From Clavelina lepadiformis (Eukaryota; Chordata; Ascidiacea; Aplousobranchia; Clavelinidae): a stretch of 64,000 nt of DNA. Made by a program: the position numbers and the translations under genes. Below, in pieces: positions 1 through 12,756 of the stretch. Every line of letters begins with the position of its first letter. The first letter of the stretch is position 1. The stretch spans positions 1,557,501 through 1,621,500 of the forward strand of contig NC_135245.1 of the NCBI RefSeq assembly GCF_947623445.1, read 5' to 3'. The notes under the pieces are model-generated. The model had not been told where the DNA came from, did not search any database, and saw only the letters and a list, made by a program, of their open reading frames with translations.

Positions 1-182
1 GTCAGTAGTGCAACACAAAATGCAATGACATACTCAGTGTTTTGTAAGCAAAGGAAATGGAAAGGGGAACAGTTTATTAAAACGATATCTGTTGTAAACG
101 AAAAAGCTTTCATTAAATCCAGATATTGCGTCATCACTCATGGCGTCGGTGCTGGTGCCTCGGGTTCTTCCCTTCGAAACAG
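1..182. other. Window edge, upstream of the first placed IAP exon
   Basis: No exon can be assigned with confidence. The IAP gene almost certainly continues to the left, because its first placed exon begins inside a codon and no start methionine is present. A short open stretch on the opposite strand over 138-320 has no family resemblance and is treated as chance. Confidence 0.4.
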
Positions 183-1807
183 ATCAATATAAAAACAGCG
201 CGTTACAGCTTTTGACGCCGACAAAAGAAACGCGTATTCCAGTGGGTGCACTTGTGTAAATGGCTTTCCATCAGTCAACGCACCATTTTGTTGCAGGAAA
301 AAATTGTCAAAGGTATGCATTAGTCTAACTTGAAAAGTTTTAAAAAATCTTGTATAATGTAAACTTTCGTGTACACACTCTTTTGCTATTTATCAAGTAC
401 AACGTCGTAAAGAAACATTTTTTTCGCAGTTTTGAAAGATCTTTGCCATCTTTCCCAAAAGACTACTTCACTGAGCAAAAGTAAGAAGATATAACTGATT
501 TACAGAGCCGCCGGTCCGATGCTTTTAAGACGCAACCTTTTCTAAACTATTCCCTCTACTTGTTCGTGACAGAGTGCAAGAACAACGCAATAGGATGTTT
601 CCATGTTTCAATCCCTGGACACCAGCCATGGCGACTTTCGACGCCCGATATCGTACTTTCAGCAACTGGCCGGATCGCATACGTGCAACGAAACAAGAGC
701 TCGCCGATGCAGGATTTATTTATTTGAATAAAGGAGACCGCACGAAATGTTTTTACTGCAACGGGGGACTCCAGTTCTGGAGTTACAACGAAGAGCCTTG
801 GTTCGAACACGCAAAATGGTACCCTAAGTGAGTAGAACATGTTTTATAATTTGGACTTCGCACAATGCAATAAATAATCGGTTGCATCAAGTTAAAAGGG
901 TTCCGTAAGTTAACGTTAGTACGTAGCGATAACTTTTTTCTTTCTTATTTCAGCTGCGAGTATCTTCTTCGACGAAAAGGAGTAGAGTACGTCCAAAGCG
1001 TTGCAAGTCGGTTTCCCAATCTAAACCGACCAAACACAAACAATCCTGCCCTGCGACCATCTCGGCCATCGGCAAGTAATGCCGTTTGCTGCTCTTCTGG
1101 CGACTCTACTAGTTCTTGCCATACATCACGTCCGGCTGAAGCCGACACATATTCTCGCAAGGAAGCGTTTGTAGAGAGAGTGGAAGAAGAAATGTCCTCG
1201 GAGATAATAAAACTTGCTTCTCTTATGGGGTTTGAAATGGAATCTATAAGGAGAATCGTAGAAAGGTAATCAAAATACTTTTGAATAGAGTAAAATTGTG
1301 ACTTTTCATCTACGACAAAGAAAAAAAGCTCTCGCTAGCAACATAGCACCTTATACTTTTTTGATTGAATTTGACAGGAAACTTCATACTTCTGGCGACA
1401 AATATACCAACTTGACTAGTCTAGTAGAAGATTTGCAAAAAGATGAACACGAAAGAAATCTTCATGAGGGATTGAAGAACAAACAAGTAGAACAAGATAT
1501 AGTCAGTTCTAAAAAGCAGTTTGTACTGGAAAATCGTAACAATGAACGAAGAGACGACAATGACAAAAACGAAGGGCCAATGGACACAGAAAATTTAGCT
1601 TTTCATCAAAGTTCTGATAAAACAGAAGAACGATTAGAAACTCTCAAGAAGGACGCTTTGTGCAAAGTGTGCCTTGATCGCAATAGCGAATGCGTGTTTT
1701 CGCCCTGTCACCATTTGTGTTGTTGTCTGCAATGTGCTTCCGCGCTAAAATTTTGCCCAATATGCAGGGTTGAACTGAAAAAAATTATTAAAGTATATCG
1801 TTCGTGA
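183..1807 (+). CDS. Inhibitor-of-apoptosis protein with BIR, UBA and RING domains (5' partial)
   Basis: Exons read as 183-255 (tentative), 430-480, 573-827, 954-1265 and 1378-1807; all splice phases agree and the last ends in TGA. The 573-827 exon plus the start of the next encodes one BIR domain: zinc ligands are the CFYC pair, the His of EHAKW and the Cys of NCEYL. The piece after it, KGVEYVQ, matches the linker that follows BIR3 in XIAP/cIAP proteins. The end of the 954-1265 exon and the start of the last exon form a UBA domain (LASLMGFEMESI, then TSGDKYTNL). The C terminus is an IAP-type RING (CKVCLDR, CHHLCC, CPICRVELKK). Known family role: E3 ubiquitin ligase binding caspases or signalling adaptors in the cytosol. 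This is the XIAP/BIRC2-like architecture, with any earlier BIRs outside the window. A lysine- and acid-rich linker of about 80 residues lies between UBA and RING. The orthology class is not settled. Confidence 0.9.
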
Positions 1808-1953
1808 TCAGGTCATTATCACGTTGAATTTCTCTGCTATATTTTATACGTTGTATAATATTTTTCTACCTCTACTTTTTGCTAATGTCTGGGCTGCTTT
1901 GAATGATATTTATATTTATAGGCTATAACGCTGGGGTTTTATTTATTTATTTT

Positions 1954-1959
1954 AATAAA
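1954..1959 (+). terminator. Polyadenylation signal of the IAP gene
   Basis: AATAAA lies about 150 bases after the stop codon in an AT-rich 3' flank, at the expected distance and strand. Confidence 0.65.
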
Positions 1960-3979
1960 AAATGTTACTTAAGTACGGATTTTTAATCTAACACATGTTC
2001 ACAATCACACGCCTCACTAAAAATGTTGCAAAATAAGCAAGAAGTATCTATATCGACTGCATTAGTAAGACGTTGCCAGGTTTACAAGAAAAAATCGTTT
2101 GCTGTCTGACTGAAACATTCATAACGATTTTAAAAGTGCAAGTCCACTACGCTATACTATGGTGTCCCGCCAAGTTCTTTACCCAGGTATCTCCGCTTTA
2201 ACGGCTAGTCAGGAGCCTGGAACCGTCTTCTCAGCAAGTCGCAACACGAACTACATTCCCCATAAAATCAATTTAATATCACCGCTTGAACAAGTTTGAC
2301 ACCGAATCAGAACACGGTAAACAAGATTCTATCCTGGTCAAACGTCAACGTAGAATGCATCCTGGACTAAGAATCAACACGGCCTAATAAGCGACCAAGG
2401 CACAAGATTAGAGAATTGTGATCGGCGTGTTCTGCCTTGAGGGAAGTTAAAGAATACCAGGGAAAAAGCTGACCGTATAGATGTATGAAAGCTATATAAA
2501 ACAACAAAAGGGTAACAAGCCAATCGCAAACAATCCCTAAAATACAAAACTATTTAGGTTGAGTTCGTGCATAGCAAAACACATTAAATACAAAGCAATT
2601 GATACTGTCTGCAAAAGTGCTCAAAAATAATAATATAAACCCGAAAAAAAAACCTAAAACATATGATTGTAATTAGCTGTACAAACATAACGCCACATAT
2701 TCCAATTCCAAATAGGTTTGTTTAGCGAACGTGAAAATGACAAAGACCTAAAATTGTGCGGTACAGGACTAAACGCTATAAGTAATACATAACGTACACA
2801 AAGTATATAGGCCTAGATTGTGATAGACAAACATGAGATTTTCGTGACAGTGGTACCGTTTCAACGTATTGTTTTGTAGCGCTCCACTTGTCGCTGCAAC
2901 TAGGCTTATATACTGTAATTGGTACGACAAAACAAAGAGTTATACAGTATTTCCAAACATCACTTCATAAACCCAAGGCTGCTTACTACCTTTGAAGTGC
3001 AAGTTGGCCACATGCCCACATCTCTTTAGTTATTACTCGCCAGCGACCAGCAAGGACCACCTACCCTACAGTTTAAATGTACTGTATACTCTGCTAGCTA
3101 TGGCAGATTGTAGGAGAGAAGTTTAGCAGATCAGCATGTCTCGGTCATATAGATCGCACAGTTACGTAATCAAGGCATTACAGTGATTACTAAGTTGGCC
3201 AATACTGACACGCATTACGCAATGTAGGCTACGTCACAGCTTCACGAAACGTCCATCATAATATTGACCGATCTTCTAAAATACGCCAGTTTTGCTGTTC
3301 ATGGTCAATACAATTTGGTACACAATAAAGAACCAAACAGAACAGATATACACTTAGCGCTTAAATGTTCATAAGCAAACTGAAATAAAACCTAAGACTA
3401 ATAATATAGTCTACCAGTTGGAAAGGCGATAAGCAGCCTAGCCTACCGTGCACAATTGTCAGTGCAAGTGCCTATCGATTCTTCCATTCAGGACCGCGAT
3501 TATTCCACATTGAACGGCTCCCTTGTAAGCAAGAAGCATCAGATGCTTTAAAGCTAAAGTATTCAGAGGTGACCTAGGCTACTGTCTCTGAAGCAGTAAA
3601 ATAAAGCCTGGCCCTTGGGCATGTTTTGATTACAGCCAATGAAACTAGCCTTGATGTCGATTTAGCAATCGAAATATTTGTTTTCGTTATTTTCGGCAAT
3701 CATAGATTTTCACTCAGTAGTTAAACCAATGTGAAACATTTCAACTTGAAAGAGTGATTAATTATTATTACACTGTAAGTACAGTAGGTCACGCAGCCAA
3801 TTGCCACAAAATGACAACACTATTATGACGTCATAAATATTAACTACCAAGCGTAACGAGCAGTTTTCGGTGATGTAAAATATTTTCAGGAAAATAGTGG
3901 TGCAATCTGCTTGATTGTTTCCTTCGGCATAAAAGACTTCACGAATAAACCAAACAAACCAGTGTACTTGTATTAATGC
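1960..3979. other. Intergenic, no gene seen
   Basis: About 2 kb between convergent genes (IAP on plus, multi-LU gene on minus). I see stops in all frames, no family motif and no clear repeat. Confidence 0.5.
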
Positions 3980-3985
3980 TTTATT
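3980..3985 (-). terminator. Polyadenylation signal of the multi-LU gene
   Basis: TTTATT on plus (AATAAA on minus), about 110 bases past the minus-strand stop codon at 4097-4099. Confidence 0.6.
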
Positions 3986-4096
3986 AACAGTCAAAATGAC
4001 TTTAAATGGTATAACACATGAGATTTTCCATTATTGCACAAGGAAAACGTTTTAGTTACATCATAGAAGCTGTTTTGTATGCCGTGTAACTTTGCT

Positions 4097-7000
4097 TTAA
4101 GACAAACACTTTTCCAAGCTCATTGTCAAAGCTATGGCGTTGATGAATACACACCAGAAATACAGTTTGACGAAAGGTTGCGTAAGTGATGCGGAAGAAC
4201 CAGTAAACGTCAGAGGTCCTGCACAAGAAAACAAATCACGCTTCATTATTCGCATGATTTAGTTATAGTTTGAGCCGGCGTCGTGCTAAATTTGTTCCTA
4301 TCATTGTGACGAAGGAATTTGCCATGATTTAGCGTAGGTTTTCTTCTCAAAAACCTTGAAGATTGCCGTCGAAATTTAGTAAAAAACAACACAGTAAGAA
4401 ATTTAACTTATAAACAAGAAAACAAAACTTACGAACTTAAAGAGAAAACAAAGCCTTTGTTCTGAAAATTTACGCTGAGTCATGCGACATAATTCTGTCA
4501 CCATGTCCGGAACAACTTTGGCAGCCAAAACCGGTAGTACTATATTATAGGCTATATAAGCATATTTAGATAACCTTGAATATGATCAGTGCAAACATTG
4601 CTAGCTGCTCTTACCAAGATTACAAGAATTAGACGTGCAGCTCTTCGTGCAGTTCATCAAAGTTAACCCGTCCTGTACGATCTTCACGCATTCATTTCTC
4701 AACGGGAGATGGCTGCAGCCCCTCGATATGCTGCTCATTTGACGCCGGTCGGAAGCTAAAAGATACTGTTTTTACACCCTGCCATTTTTATTACTCTGCC
4801 AGGTTTATACCAAACTCTGTTCTTGGTATTATCTGAATTTCTACAACCATTGTGGATATAAGCTGTCGCGTGCTAACGCAAGAGCGTCGTTGTTATCATA
4901 GGTATCTGTTTCAAATAATACAGTAATGTAAAACTTATGACATAAACCTACAATAAGATAAAAACTGACTTTCTTTGTCGAAGACATAACTTGTTTCCTC
5001 CATGATGCAATACTCGTGATATGGGTATTGGCATTTTCTTGGTAGAGGTGGATTATTTTTGCACAAATCCGAGCTACTGCCCGGTCTCGCCTTGCAACTT
5101 GAACAGCGGGGCCGTGCGGCTGCGTACACACGAACGATCGTTGTATTGTATATGAAGCTTGCAGAGTTTGCACTTAAGTGGCATATATACGAGGGGTAAC
5201 CGAAAGAATCTAAACCACGTGGTACGAACCCTAACTACGGGTACCTACCCCAGCTCTAACCAAAATCTCATAATATTTGAAAGTATAAGAGTTCAATTTT
5301 TATGAGTAAAGTAATGTGAGCTACGACTCATACGTAGAATGAATACAAGAGCCAAAATAGTAGAAAATACTTTATTAGTCAGACGTGTCGGCCGATACTA
5401 CAACCATTTTCACTGTTCATTTGTTTCTAAACTATCTATTGTCTGGTAAGATTATTCCAGAGTAGGTAGGCTATATCTACCAAGTCTGAACGTGCTGTGC
5501 TTTGGTATCATTCCACTGCATACAATTAGCAAACCAAGCGTAATGCAACGTAGCAAAGAAATTAGTTTGCGTGGTAGCTATTTTAATGTTATTATCCAGC
5601 TATAAGTGTCACTACGTCAACTTACGCCATCCGATGTTGCACAAGTTTCCCTGACATGTTTCTACACACGTGACTCTGCTTAGGCCATATCCAATAGAGA
5701 CGGTGGTACAACCGGCATTAACGGCGGAATTTACGCATTTTCTTTCCACATTTTGCAGGTAATAATTGCCTGGAGAGGTTGCTGTTGATTTCAATATATT
5801 TCGTCGTGAGTAATGTTTAAAGCAATTGTTCAGCAAATAATTACTTATTGTAATGAAACTATAGCAAGCACCATCCCATGGTAACGGCACTCAAATGTCT
5901 TCTAGAAGCGTTATAGGCCCTTAGCTTACAGTTAACTGGAAGATAGCTTTTATCAGTGATGACGTATGTGACGGAAGAAAAGCAGTGCGTAGATTTCCCT
6001 GGACAGGTTCTTGCGTCCCGGTAAGTTGATGGACTGGAGCAAGTGTTAGCATTACAGACCATGCACTGCAAGCGGTTCGTTGGACTTGGGTTGGGAATCG
6101 CTTTACCCGCTGCAGTGTAAAGAAAAACAGTTGTTATATATAATTTTTTATCGTTCATGCTCGAGAAATTCTCTAATTGATGGTCTTAAGTTGTTCGAGT
6201 TGTGTTATGTGCTGTTCTGCTTGCAGCCTGCATGTATTATGGGGAAAGTATCGGCTACAAAAAACACTTTTCCAGTTTGTGGCTATTGCTATTTGATGAC
6301 TTACGCAGGCCTGTGTTGCAATTATCAGTATCACAAGTCCTCACGCAAGTGTATTGAAAGTTTGAGCCCGGGATATTGCGGTAATCTTCTCGGGAAATGA
6401 AACATTCATCAAAGGCGAAATATTTCGGTGTGCAGCTTCGTGTGATGCTTTCCATTAACATTTGTCCGTCTGTAATGAAGAAGATGGCCTATTCATACCC
6501 GATAACTTTAATGTTTATTGAAACCTTCCACGACAGTTTCGTCTGAGAAAATTCATGTTGAAAACCATCTCACTCTACTGCATACAACATAATTTAGCTA
6601 TAAATCTAAACCCTCCGGTCAAAAGTCGACCACACAGGGGCAATCTTGCTGAATTATGTTATTGCTATGCGCAAATACCTGGCGATAGGGTAGTAGTCCT
6701 GCTTACAGAGCAATATTGGTTAGCGGAGTCAGTACAAACTGAGCCTGTAGTCTTGTCTTTGCAATTAATATCCGTAGCTCCGTTGCATTGTATACACCTT
6801 CGGAAGTTTTCTGGTGAGCTTGCGTCTGTCCCACCCTCTGTAAATATAGACATATTGTAACTCGTAATGTTAAACTGCAGTTGCTTATTAAAGCACCACG
6901 GATAAGGGCCGAGCGTTCTAAGTGAATTTAAATCTAATTTCAGTTTTAGCATATTGACAAAAGACGTGACACAACGTGACGCAAACCCAAAAGTAGAACG

Positions 7001-8174
7001 ATGCGATTTAAGAAAACACGATTTAATTTTCAACTGTTCATTTCCGGTCTTGTTTTTAATTTGAAGTTCTCAAAAGCACGAAACCAATGCTCTTATCTTC
7101 TTACATCGTCACAGCAAATGCTGTACTGAGTAGAATATAAGATTGGCTCTTACCTTCCGAGCAATCGTCGCCAGAATAACCGTTTTGACATTTACATTTC
7201 CCAGTTAAATAGTCACAACCTCCATAGCGACATCTTGTAGAGCAAGGCTTGAGTGTATCTGGATTAAATATTGTTTATGTGTTTTGTTTGATCGTTGGTA
7301 GAAAACGTTTTGTGTGTGTGTGCGTATTTTCTTGTGCCATTAATCATTATTCATATTTAATAAGATATTGGTAAAACGTCGATTAGGAAAATTGAGCTCA
7401 CGTGGAGAAATCATGTTGCAATTGTCTTTTTCATTGCAATAAATTTTGCAGGTTGTTGACTCTGTGTTGACATATTTCGAAAACGTTGTTGAACAGGTTT
7501 CCAGGTTAGAATGATCAGCTGTTGGCCTTGAATCGCATCCTCTTTTTATTGAAGTTATCAATCCTGTAAAGCGATAAAATGAAATTAAAAAACACAATTT
7601 AAACACTTAGTACATTGTCAATCATCATTGACTTGCAACCATTACTATACAGAAACTCAATTCTAAAACGAAACAGCTTAAATCAGTCTTGATTTTGAAC
7701 TTTCAATTTACTGCTCACCGTCCGCTAATTTAATCTCCGTCACACAGTACGGGCTCCCTTTCTTGGCGGAACAAGTTGTTTTCGCAATACCTTCGTCGCT
7801 CTCCATGGTGTAGCATTGCAAAGCAGGACCTGAACTACGGCTAGTCCATGACTGGCATTTCAGACATTGCAGCGCGGTGCCTTGCAAGTAATCAGAGAAA
7901 AACGTCAGTCTTGTTTTAGCCTCTCTAGCCTAACGTTCGCTTGATTTTTCATTATATAGTTTATATATTTTTTGAAATATATATATTGTATATTTATTTT
8001 TGTAATATATTTTCTATAACAGTAAATAATTTTTTTTATAAGTTTTAATTCAGTTTTAGATCTTAACACAGTGAAAGTATAAACACGTAAATTATCAAAC
8101 CGGTTGCTTTTACCTGTTGTACAGCTTAACAGTGCGGCAAAAAGAAAAATGACAAATCTGTAGCTAAACGACAT
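4097..8174 (-). CDS. Secreted or GPI-anchored receptor-like protein: four LU (Ly6/uPAR) domains and one EGF
   Basis: Exons in transcript order: 8174-8114, 7880-7719, 7563-7402, 7258-7154, 6837-6679, 6469-6305, 6109-5930, 5769-5626, 5119-4970, 4755-4615, 4218-4097. They sum to 1551 bases, 516 residues, with every intron in phase 1. Residues 1-20 are a signal peptide (MSFSYRFVIFLFAALLSC). Then LU1 (about 21-128), an EGF domain (129-163; CRYGGC, CKCQNGYSGDDC), LU2 (to 271), LU3 (to 379), LU4 (to 476) and a hydrophobic tail after a TGSSAS stretch, read as a GPI signal. Each LU is split into two exons at the same point, as in vertebrate Ly6/uPAR genes, and ends in the typical C-x4-CN motif (DTDNCNTG, TSNSCNLG). 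LU1, LU2 and LU4 have ten cysteines; LU3 has one extra, made at the exon junction. The donor after 4970 (GTCAGT) is weak but the phase fits. Known family role: three-finger extracellular binding modules. The ligand is unknown. Confidence 0.88.
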
Positions 8175-9052
8175 TTTATTCTGGAAAATATAAGTGTCTT
8201 CTGACTCTCTAGTTTTTGCCGGTTGTTGAGTGTCTAAGCCTACAAGCACATTTGAATAAACTATAAATGGCTCATCAATCAATTCAGTCGGGTTTTTGTT
8301 GTTGCTTAAATTCTAATTTGATGCTAGCAGAAAAACGAGAGAAAAAAATTAATTTCCCCTCGATTCGTCACGATTAAGAAAAGCCATGAACAAAATTTAG
8401 AAATATCCTGCACGTATCGTCGTCGTTTCATCATAATCGCTTCGTATTTGTTCCTTTGGTTTATAAGTCTTTAGCTATAAGTTGCCATAATTTGAGATAC
8501 TGTTCTCAAAAACTGAAAAAGATGTGACTGCGTGGCCACAATAATAACCAGAAAAGAAGCTTGCAGCTCATAGATTATACCAGAAAGTGAATTCTAATGA
8601 CTTAAGTCAGTTTTTGCAATGATTTAAATTGGCCTGTGACCCTATCTAGAAAATTACTTAAACGGCTTTACTTGATTAAAGTCTTTGAAGGAAATATGTG
8701 ATATTATATATTGATATTATGATATTTGAAGGTTGTGCTTTCTGTGTGTCCTGGTTTGAGAGACCCGAGTCACATTTGCTAAATGATTCTGCATGACTCG
8801 AGTCACATCTTAAGCGATAATAAGCAGGATAATATAAATGCAATCGCACTTAGGCACCACGTCAAGCTCATTTGACGTATGTTTACCTTAAATGCTTTTG
8901 CTGGTAACTCGATGACTCAATTCTGACGTCACACTTTAAGTGGCTTTTATTTGAATGCCAACTTGACATAAGAATGTTTTATTTATAAGATTTTATGGCT
9001 TTTTCCGAATAAGCGGGAGGAGAGAGAGAGAATTATTTTCCCCAATCAAATA

Positions 9053-9075
9053 ATAAATAAATAAATAAATAAATA
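9053..9075. repeat. (AAAT)n microsatellite
   Basis: About six consecutive copies of a four-base AAAT unit. Confidence 0.9.
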
Positions 9076-9122
9076 AGACAACTAAAGAAAAAACAACAAA
9101 TAACAAAAATTAACAGTTGCTT

Positions 9123-9162
9123 GGCGTGGCGTGGCGTGGCGTGGCGTGGCGTGGCGTGGCGT
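9123..9162. repeat. (GGCGT)n microsatellite
   Basis: Eight tandem copies of GGCGT, then degenerate GTGG repeats to about 9175. Strikingly GC- and strand-biased in an AT-rich setting. Confidence 0.92.
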
Positions 9163-9695
9163 GTGGTGGGGTGGCGAAAGACCTTGCTGTCATCGAAGTT
9201 TGCCGCCCATTGAATAAATAAGGCGGAATAAATCTGCGTGGGGTAAGACTATTGGTGAGATTTTTTATGTGATCAAGGCTCTTTCGCCACATGGCTCCAA
9301 GTGCGCTAAGGTTTAGAATCACTTTCCAATTACAACATACGGCAAATTAGAAACTTAGAAATTATGAAACACTGAAAACATAATAATCATTATAGTGACG
9401 TCACACAAGTTTCAAAGAGGGTAATCCCCCTTGTTTTAGTTTCAGTGTAAAAAGTTGCGAGGACGTTTTTATTTCATTCTGGCTGTCCTTCGTCTTAAGC
9501 AATAACTGCTGGTCAAAGATAAATCCTTTGTTTGCTATTGCAATGAAAACAAATATAATTTCCAACGCGCAGTTTATACGGAGAGAAAATGACTGTGTAA
9601 AAAAACAATCCAGTTTAAATATTAACTAAGTAAAAAATAAATAAGTAAGCTTCGTTATGAAATAACACGCAATCGACAAAATAACAGGTTTTACT

Positions 9696-10857
9696 CTAGA
9701 ATGCATGGTTTGCCAACCCATTGCCTGGGCAGTAACAGCTGACCGGAATATGGAACACTTTTCTGAATTTCCTATAAGTACGAAGTTCCACGGACTGCCA
9801 TATGGGGCGGAGTTGGACCGTTATTCCATAGATGCTGATGCAAGTTCCTCGGCAATCAGCAGCAGTGAAAGGTTTTATCCCTCGACAGCGAACTTTTACA
9901 TGTGGATAGCAAGTGCCCATGTTCGAGTCTTCCGTTGTCTCGGAGCTTTTTCTGCATCTGCATATTTAAAACTCAAATTCAAGAAACTTCATAAAATAAC
10001 AGATAAAAAATATACTACTGTGTATTGATAACGAGGTTTCAATTTGAGTGCTATATTTATTTGGTATATAGACCTACTTGCCCAGGTCCAGTCTGATCGA
10101 CAAGGCTTGGTTTACAGCCAAAACGAAAATAATGACCATCCCGGCAAAAAGAGCGCTTAACTTCACCTAAATATAAAATTAATCTTATCATAGTTCAAGT
10201 TACATCCTGTTGTTAAGGTAGAAATTATATACCGGATCATTCTTATTTTCAATTATCGTAAAGTCAAGTCAGGTCGCACAAGTCAAGGGCTTCTTTAGTT
10301 GTTAACAATCCGGTAAATAGGATAGTATAGGCAATAACAGCAGATATAGTGGACGGATCTGTCTGCCATTGTTATGTTTAAGTAAGAATTTTATATAAAC
10401 ATTTTTTTTCTTTAGTTATTCCTCTGTTAATCGAAACACTAATTCAGAGAACAACTAATCATAAATGTTTTCACAGCACTGTAGGTTTTTGAACAGCGAC
10501 ACCTTAAGGAGGTATAGTAATCAGCTACTGTATAAATAAATTTGTGAAAGGTTCTTCAAAACTTGTTCGTACAACCTGTTTTGAGCTCAATTCAAATTGA
10601 TTTAAGTTAAACAAGCTGCTTGATGAAATTAAATAAGGATAATAAATTAATTTAAACAAAAGTCGATTAAATAAACTCAACCTGTACTATTTATAAGTAC
10701 ATTGTCATTTTAATCGAAATCGCTGTAAGCAAATTTTAATTTAAATAAAAGTGAGTTTTATTCAGATGAAAACAAAAATTATAAAGTTGTATATTCTACA
10801 TTGTTATATTCTACAGAATTTCAAAAAAACTTATGATTTAACAATAGCTCTCACCAT
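9696..10857 (-). CDS. Small secreted cystine-knot-like protein, copy 1 of 3
   Basis: Three coding exons: the start ATG at 10857-10855 is the last codon of exon 1 and is followed at once by a GTGAGA donor; then 10166-10078 and 9957-9696. Total 354 bases, 117 residues. Exon 2 encodes a signal peptide (MVKLSALFAGMVIIFVLA, cleavage probably near ALS-IRL). Exon 3 holds the cysteine core: CRGIKPF, then DCRGTC, then PVSCYCP about 35 residues later. The C-x-G-x-C plus C-x-C layout is that of cystine-knot growth factors and hormones, but I cannot place it in a named family. Six cysteines are shared by all three copies; this one has a further Cys in GTCYP. It lacks the GKC cysteine of copy 3. Copy 2 lies about 10 kb away on the same strand with matching flanks. 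An extracellular ligand role is inferred. Confidence 0.78.
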
Positions 10858-12756
10858 TTTCAACTTTTTTGTTTTTCTCAATTTCAAAGTTCGTTGTTGT
10901 CTTTTGAAGGTTCTCCTCGCTAATTTCCGTTACTCTTCACTCTAGTACTGTTTGATTCTGAATAAATATTACAGAATGGCAACCGTATTTAAAGACTTCG
11001 TTGCTTCTCATCGAAACAATTCACGTGAAAGATTCGAAACTATAAGGACGTAATTTTTTTTCATTTTTAGAAAATTGAATAAAGTGAAAGATTTCCAGAA
11101 TAGAAACAACCAAATTTCCTCAGGAACATGAAGTATCTTACTCCATTAATAACCGAGGGTATGTATTCGAACGGGCTTTCCATTAAGCAGAGCGTTTGAG
11201 CTCATATTACTTGTCACTGGAGAACCGAGATCCAAGGTTTAAACAATTTTTAAAATCAGAAAATGTGAAGTAAAAATTTATAAAAACAAAGAAAAGAGCG
11301 AAAATAAAGAAAAAAACAAAGAAATATGTCCAAAACAAAAAAGTTTGAAATTAAAATCTATTAGATTTGGTTACGCTTGTTAAGTTGCTTTCGTCTTGGT
11401 CGCGTTCATATCTTTACATACGAAACCAAACTGTCATTGTAACCGCTTCTTTTGTTTTCATCAATAGAAATATATCAGATATCACTTGTCAGAACCTGAC
11501 GTCACACTTATCGTTATATTCAAGCAACTCAGAAGAAAGCTATCGGAATTTTGGCTCATTGTTTTAGAAAACGTTTCACTAAAAGTATGTTGCACATATC
11601 AATTTAGACTTTAGAAAGTTATAGGGAAAAGTTTAGTCGGTGGCAATCGAATCTTTTCCCTAAATATGTAAAACGAAAATACAGTAGAGACCGAGATTAA
11701 TATGTTCATTTTACGTGGATGTTGCGTGTGTCAGTTGACTGCGAGATTAATAAGCAAAAGTCTTTTTACATTTGTCATGGAAAACGTACTTCAGCATTCC
11801 AATCAATCATTCCAATAACTTTAGCTAATTCTTGACAAATTTATTACAAATTGTCTAGTGTACTGTAAGGTCCGAATTTCAACTCTGGTCTATGGTTGGA
11901 AACACAAGAATTAGAAATTACCCCAAGATTATTCTTGCGCAGACGAAAGAGACCCAAAACATGGAAAGTGAAAAAATACAAGAGATTCTATTATATGCAG
12001 TAAAGTAACAGCATTTACATTAAAACGTGAAAAAGTCTCACAAAAACTAACATTAACAGCGATTCTGTATAAAACGAATTACGCAAATATGTGAAAAGAG
12101 ATCACACTTGCTTAGTATGCTTAACAAACGCTTCTCGAACCATGCTATGAAAGCAATTAACATTAGCTTAACACAAAACGGATTATTTTAATGCGATTTA
12201 GGTGTCGTCTTGTTCGTCAATCAAACATAATATTGCGATTGGTTGTTTTATGACAGTGAACTATGTTTCTGAAAAGGCATTTGGCTACTTTTTCCAGATA
12301 ACATTTTCTTCGAGGCAACGAGTCGTTTACAACCAATACAGCTGTGTCTACAAGTCTACAACAACAAGTTATGCCACTTCTGTCAAAGAGTAATTGCCGG
12401 TATTTGGATACTTCAGGGGTTTGGATACCAAGAAAAACAATCATATTGCATAGATACAGCTGTTTTGTAAACGTAAATGGTAAAAGTAGTTGTTGTAAAA
12501 GTAGATGGTTTCACAACCTCATACCCATATTCTGTGCTTCGAATGCAACCAGAAACTTATGAAATCTTCAAATTGCGTTTTATAAGCGCAAAAGTCGTGG
12601 GAACAGGCAGCACGTACAGTACAATGTAAGCATAAACAAGAGAATTTACAGAAATAATGCAACTGGGCAGGATGGGAATAAAATTTCAAAGCCAACGCAA
12701 AAGAAATCGCTAAAAATTTATATTATATGATGTTAGATAAACACATGCGTATAAGT
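10858..12756. other. Promoter side of copy 1 and intergenic
   Basis: The first part (about 10858-11200) aligns by eye with the region upstream of copy 2 (21475-21800), consistent with a duplicated promoter and 5' UTR. No TATA box is clear. The rest contains short ORFs without recognisable motifs. Confidence 0.4.

Larger units (their letters stand above)
8175..9695. other. Intergenic with simple repeats
   Basis: Contains the 5' flank of the multi-LU gene, a GA-rich tract near 9017, the AAAT and GGCGT repeats listed separately, and the 3' flank of the first cystine-knot gene. The 9400-9690 part resembles the 3' flank of the second copy (19850-20270), so the duplication reaches beyond the coding exons. 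Confidence 0.5.

Noticed and set aside
556..840. 94-codon minus-strand frame
   Set aside because: Exactly antisense to the IAP BIR exon, with no motif of its own.
945..1160. 71-codon minus-strand frame
   Set aside because: Antisense shadow of the IAP exon 954-1265.
6080..6400. 106-codon plus-strand frame
   Set aside because: Antisense to LU exons of the minus-strand gene, whose cysteine pattern and splice phases are convincing.
9123..9322. Minus-strand frame through the GGCGT repeat (HATPRHATPR)
   Set aside because: The peptide repeat is a by-product of the microsatellite.
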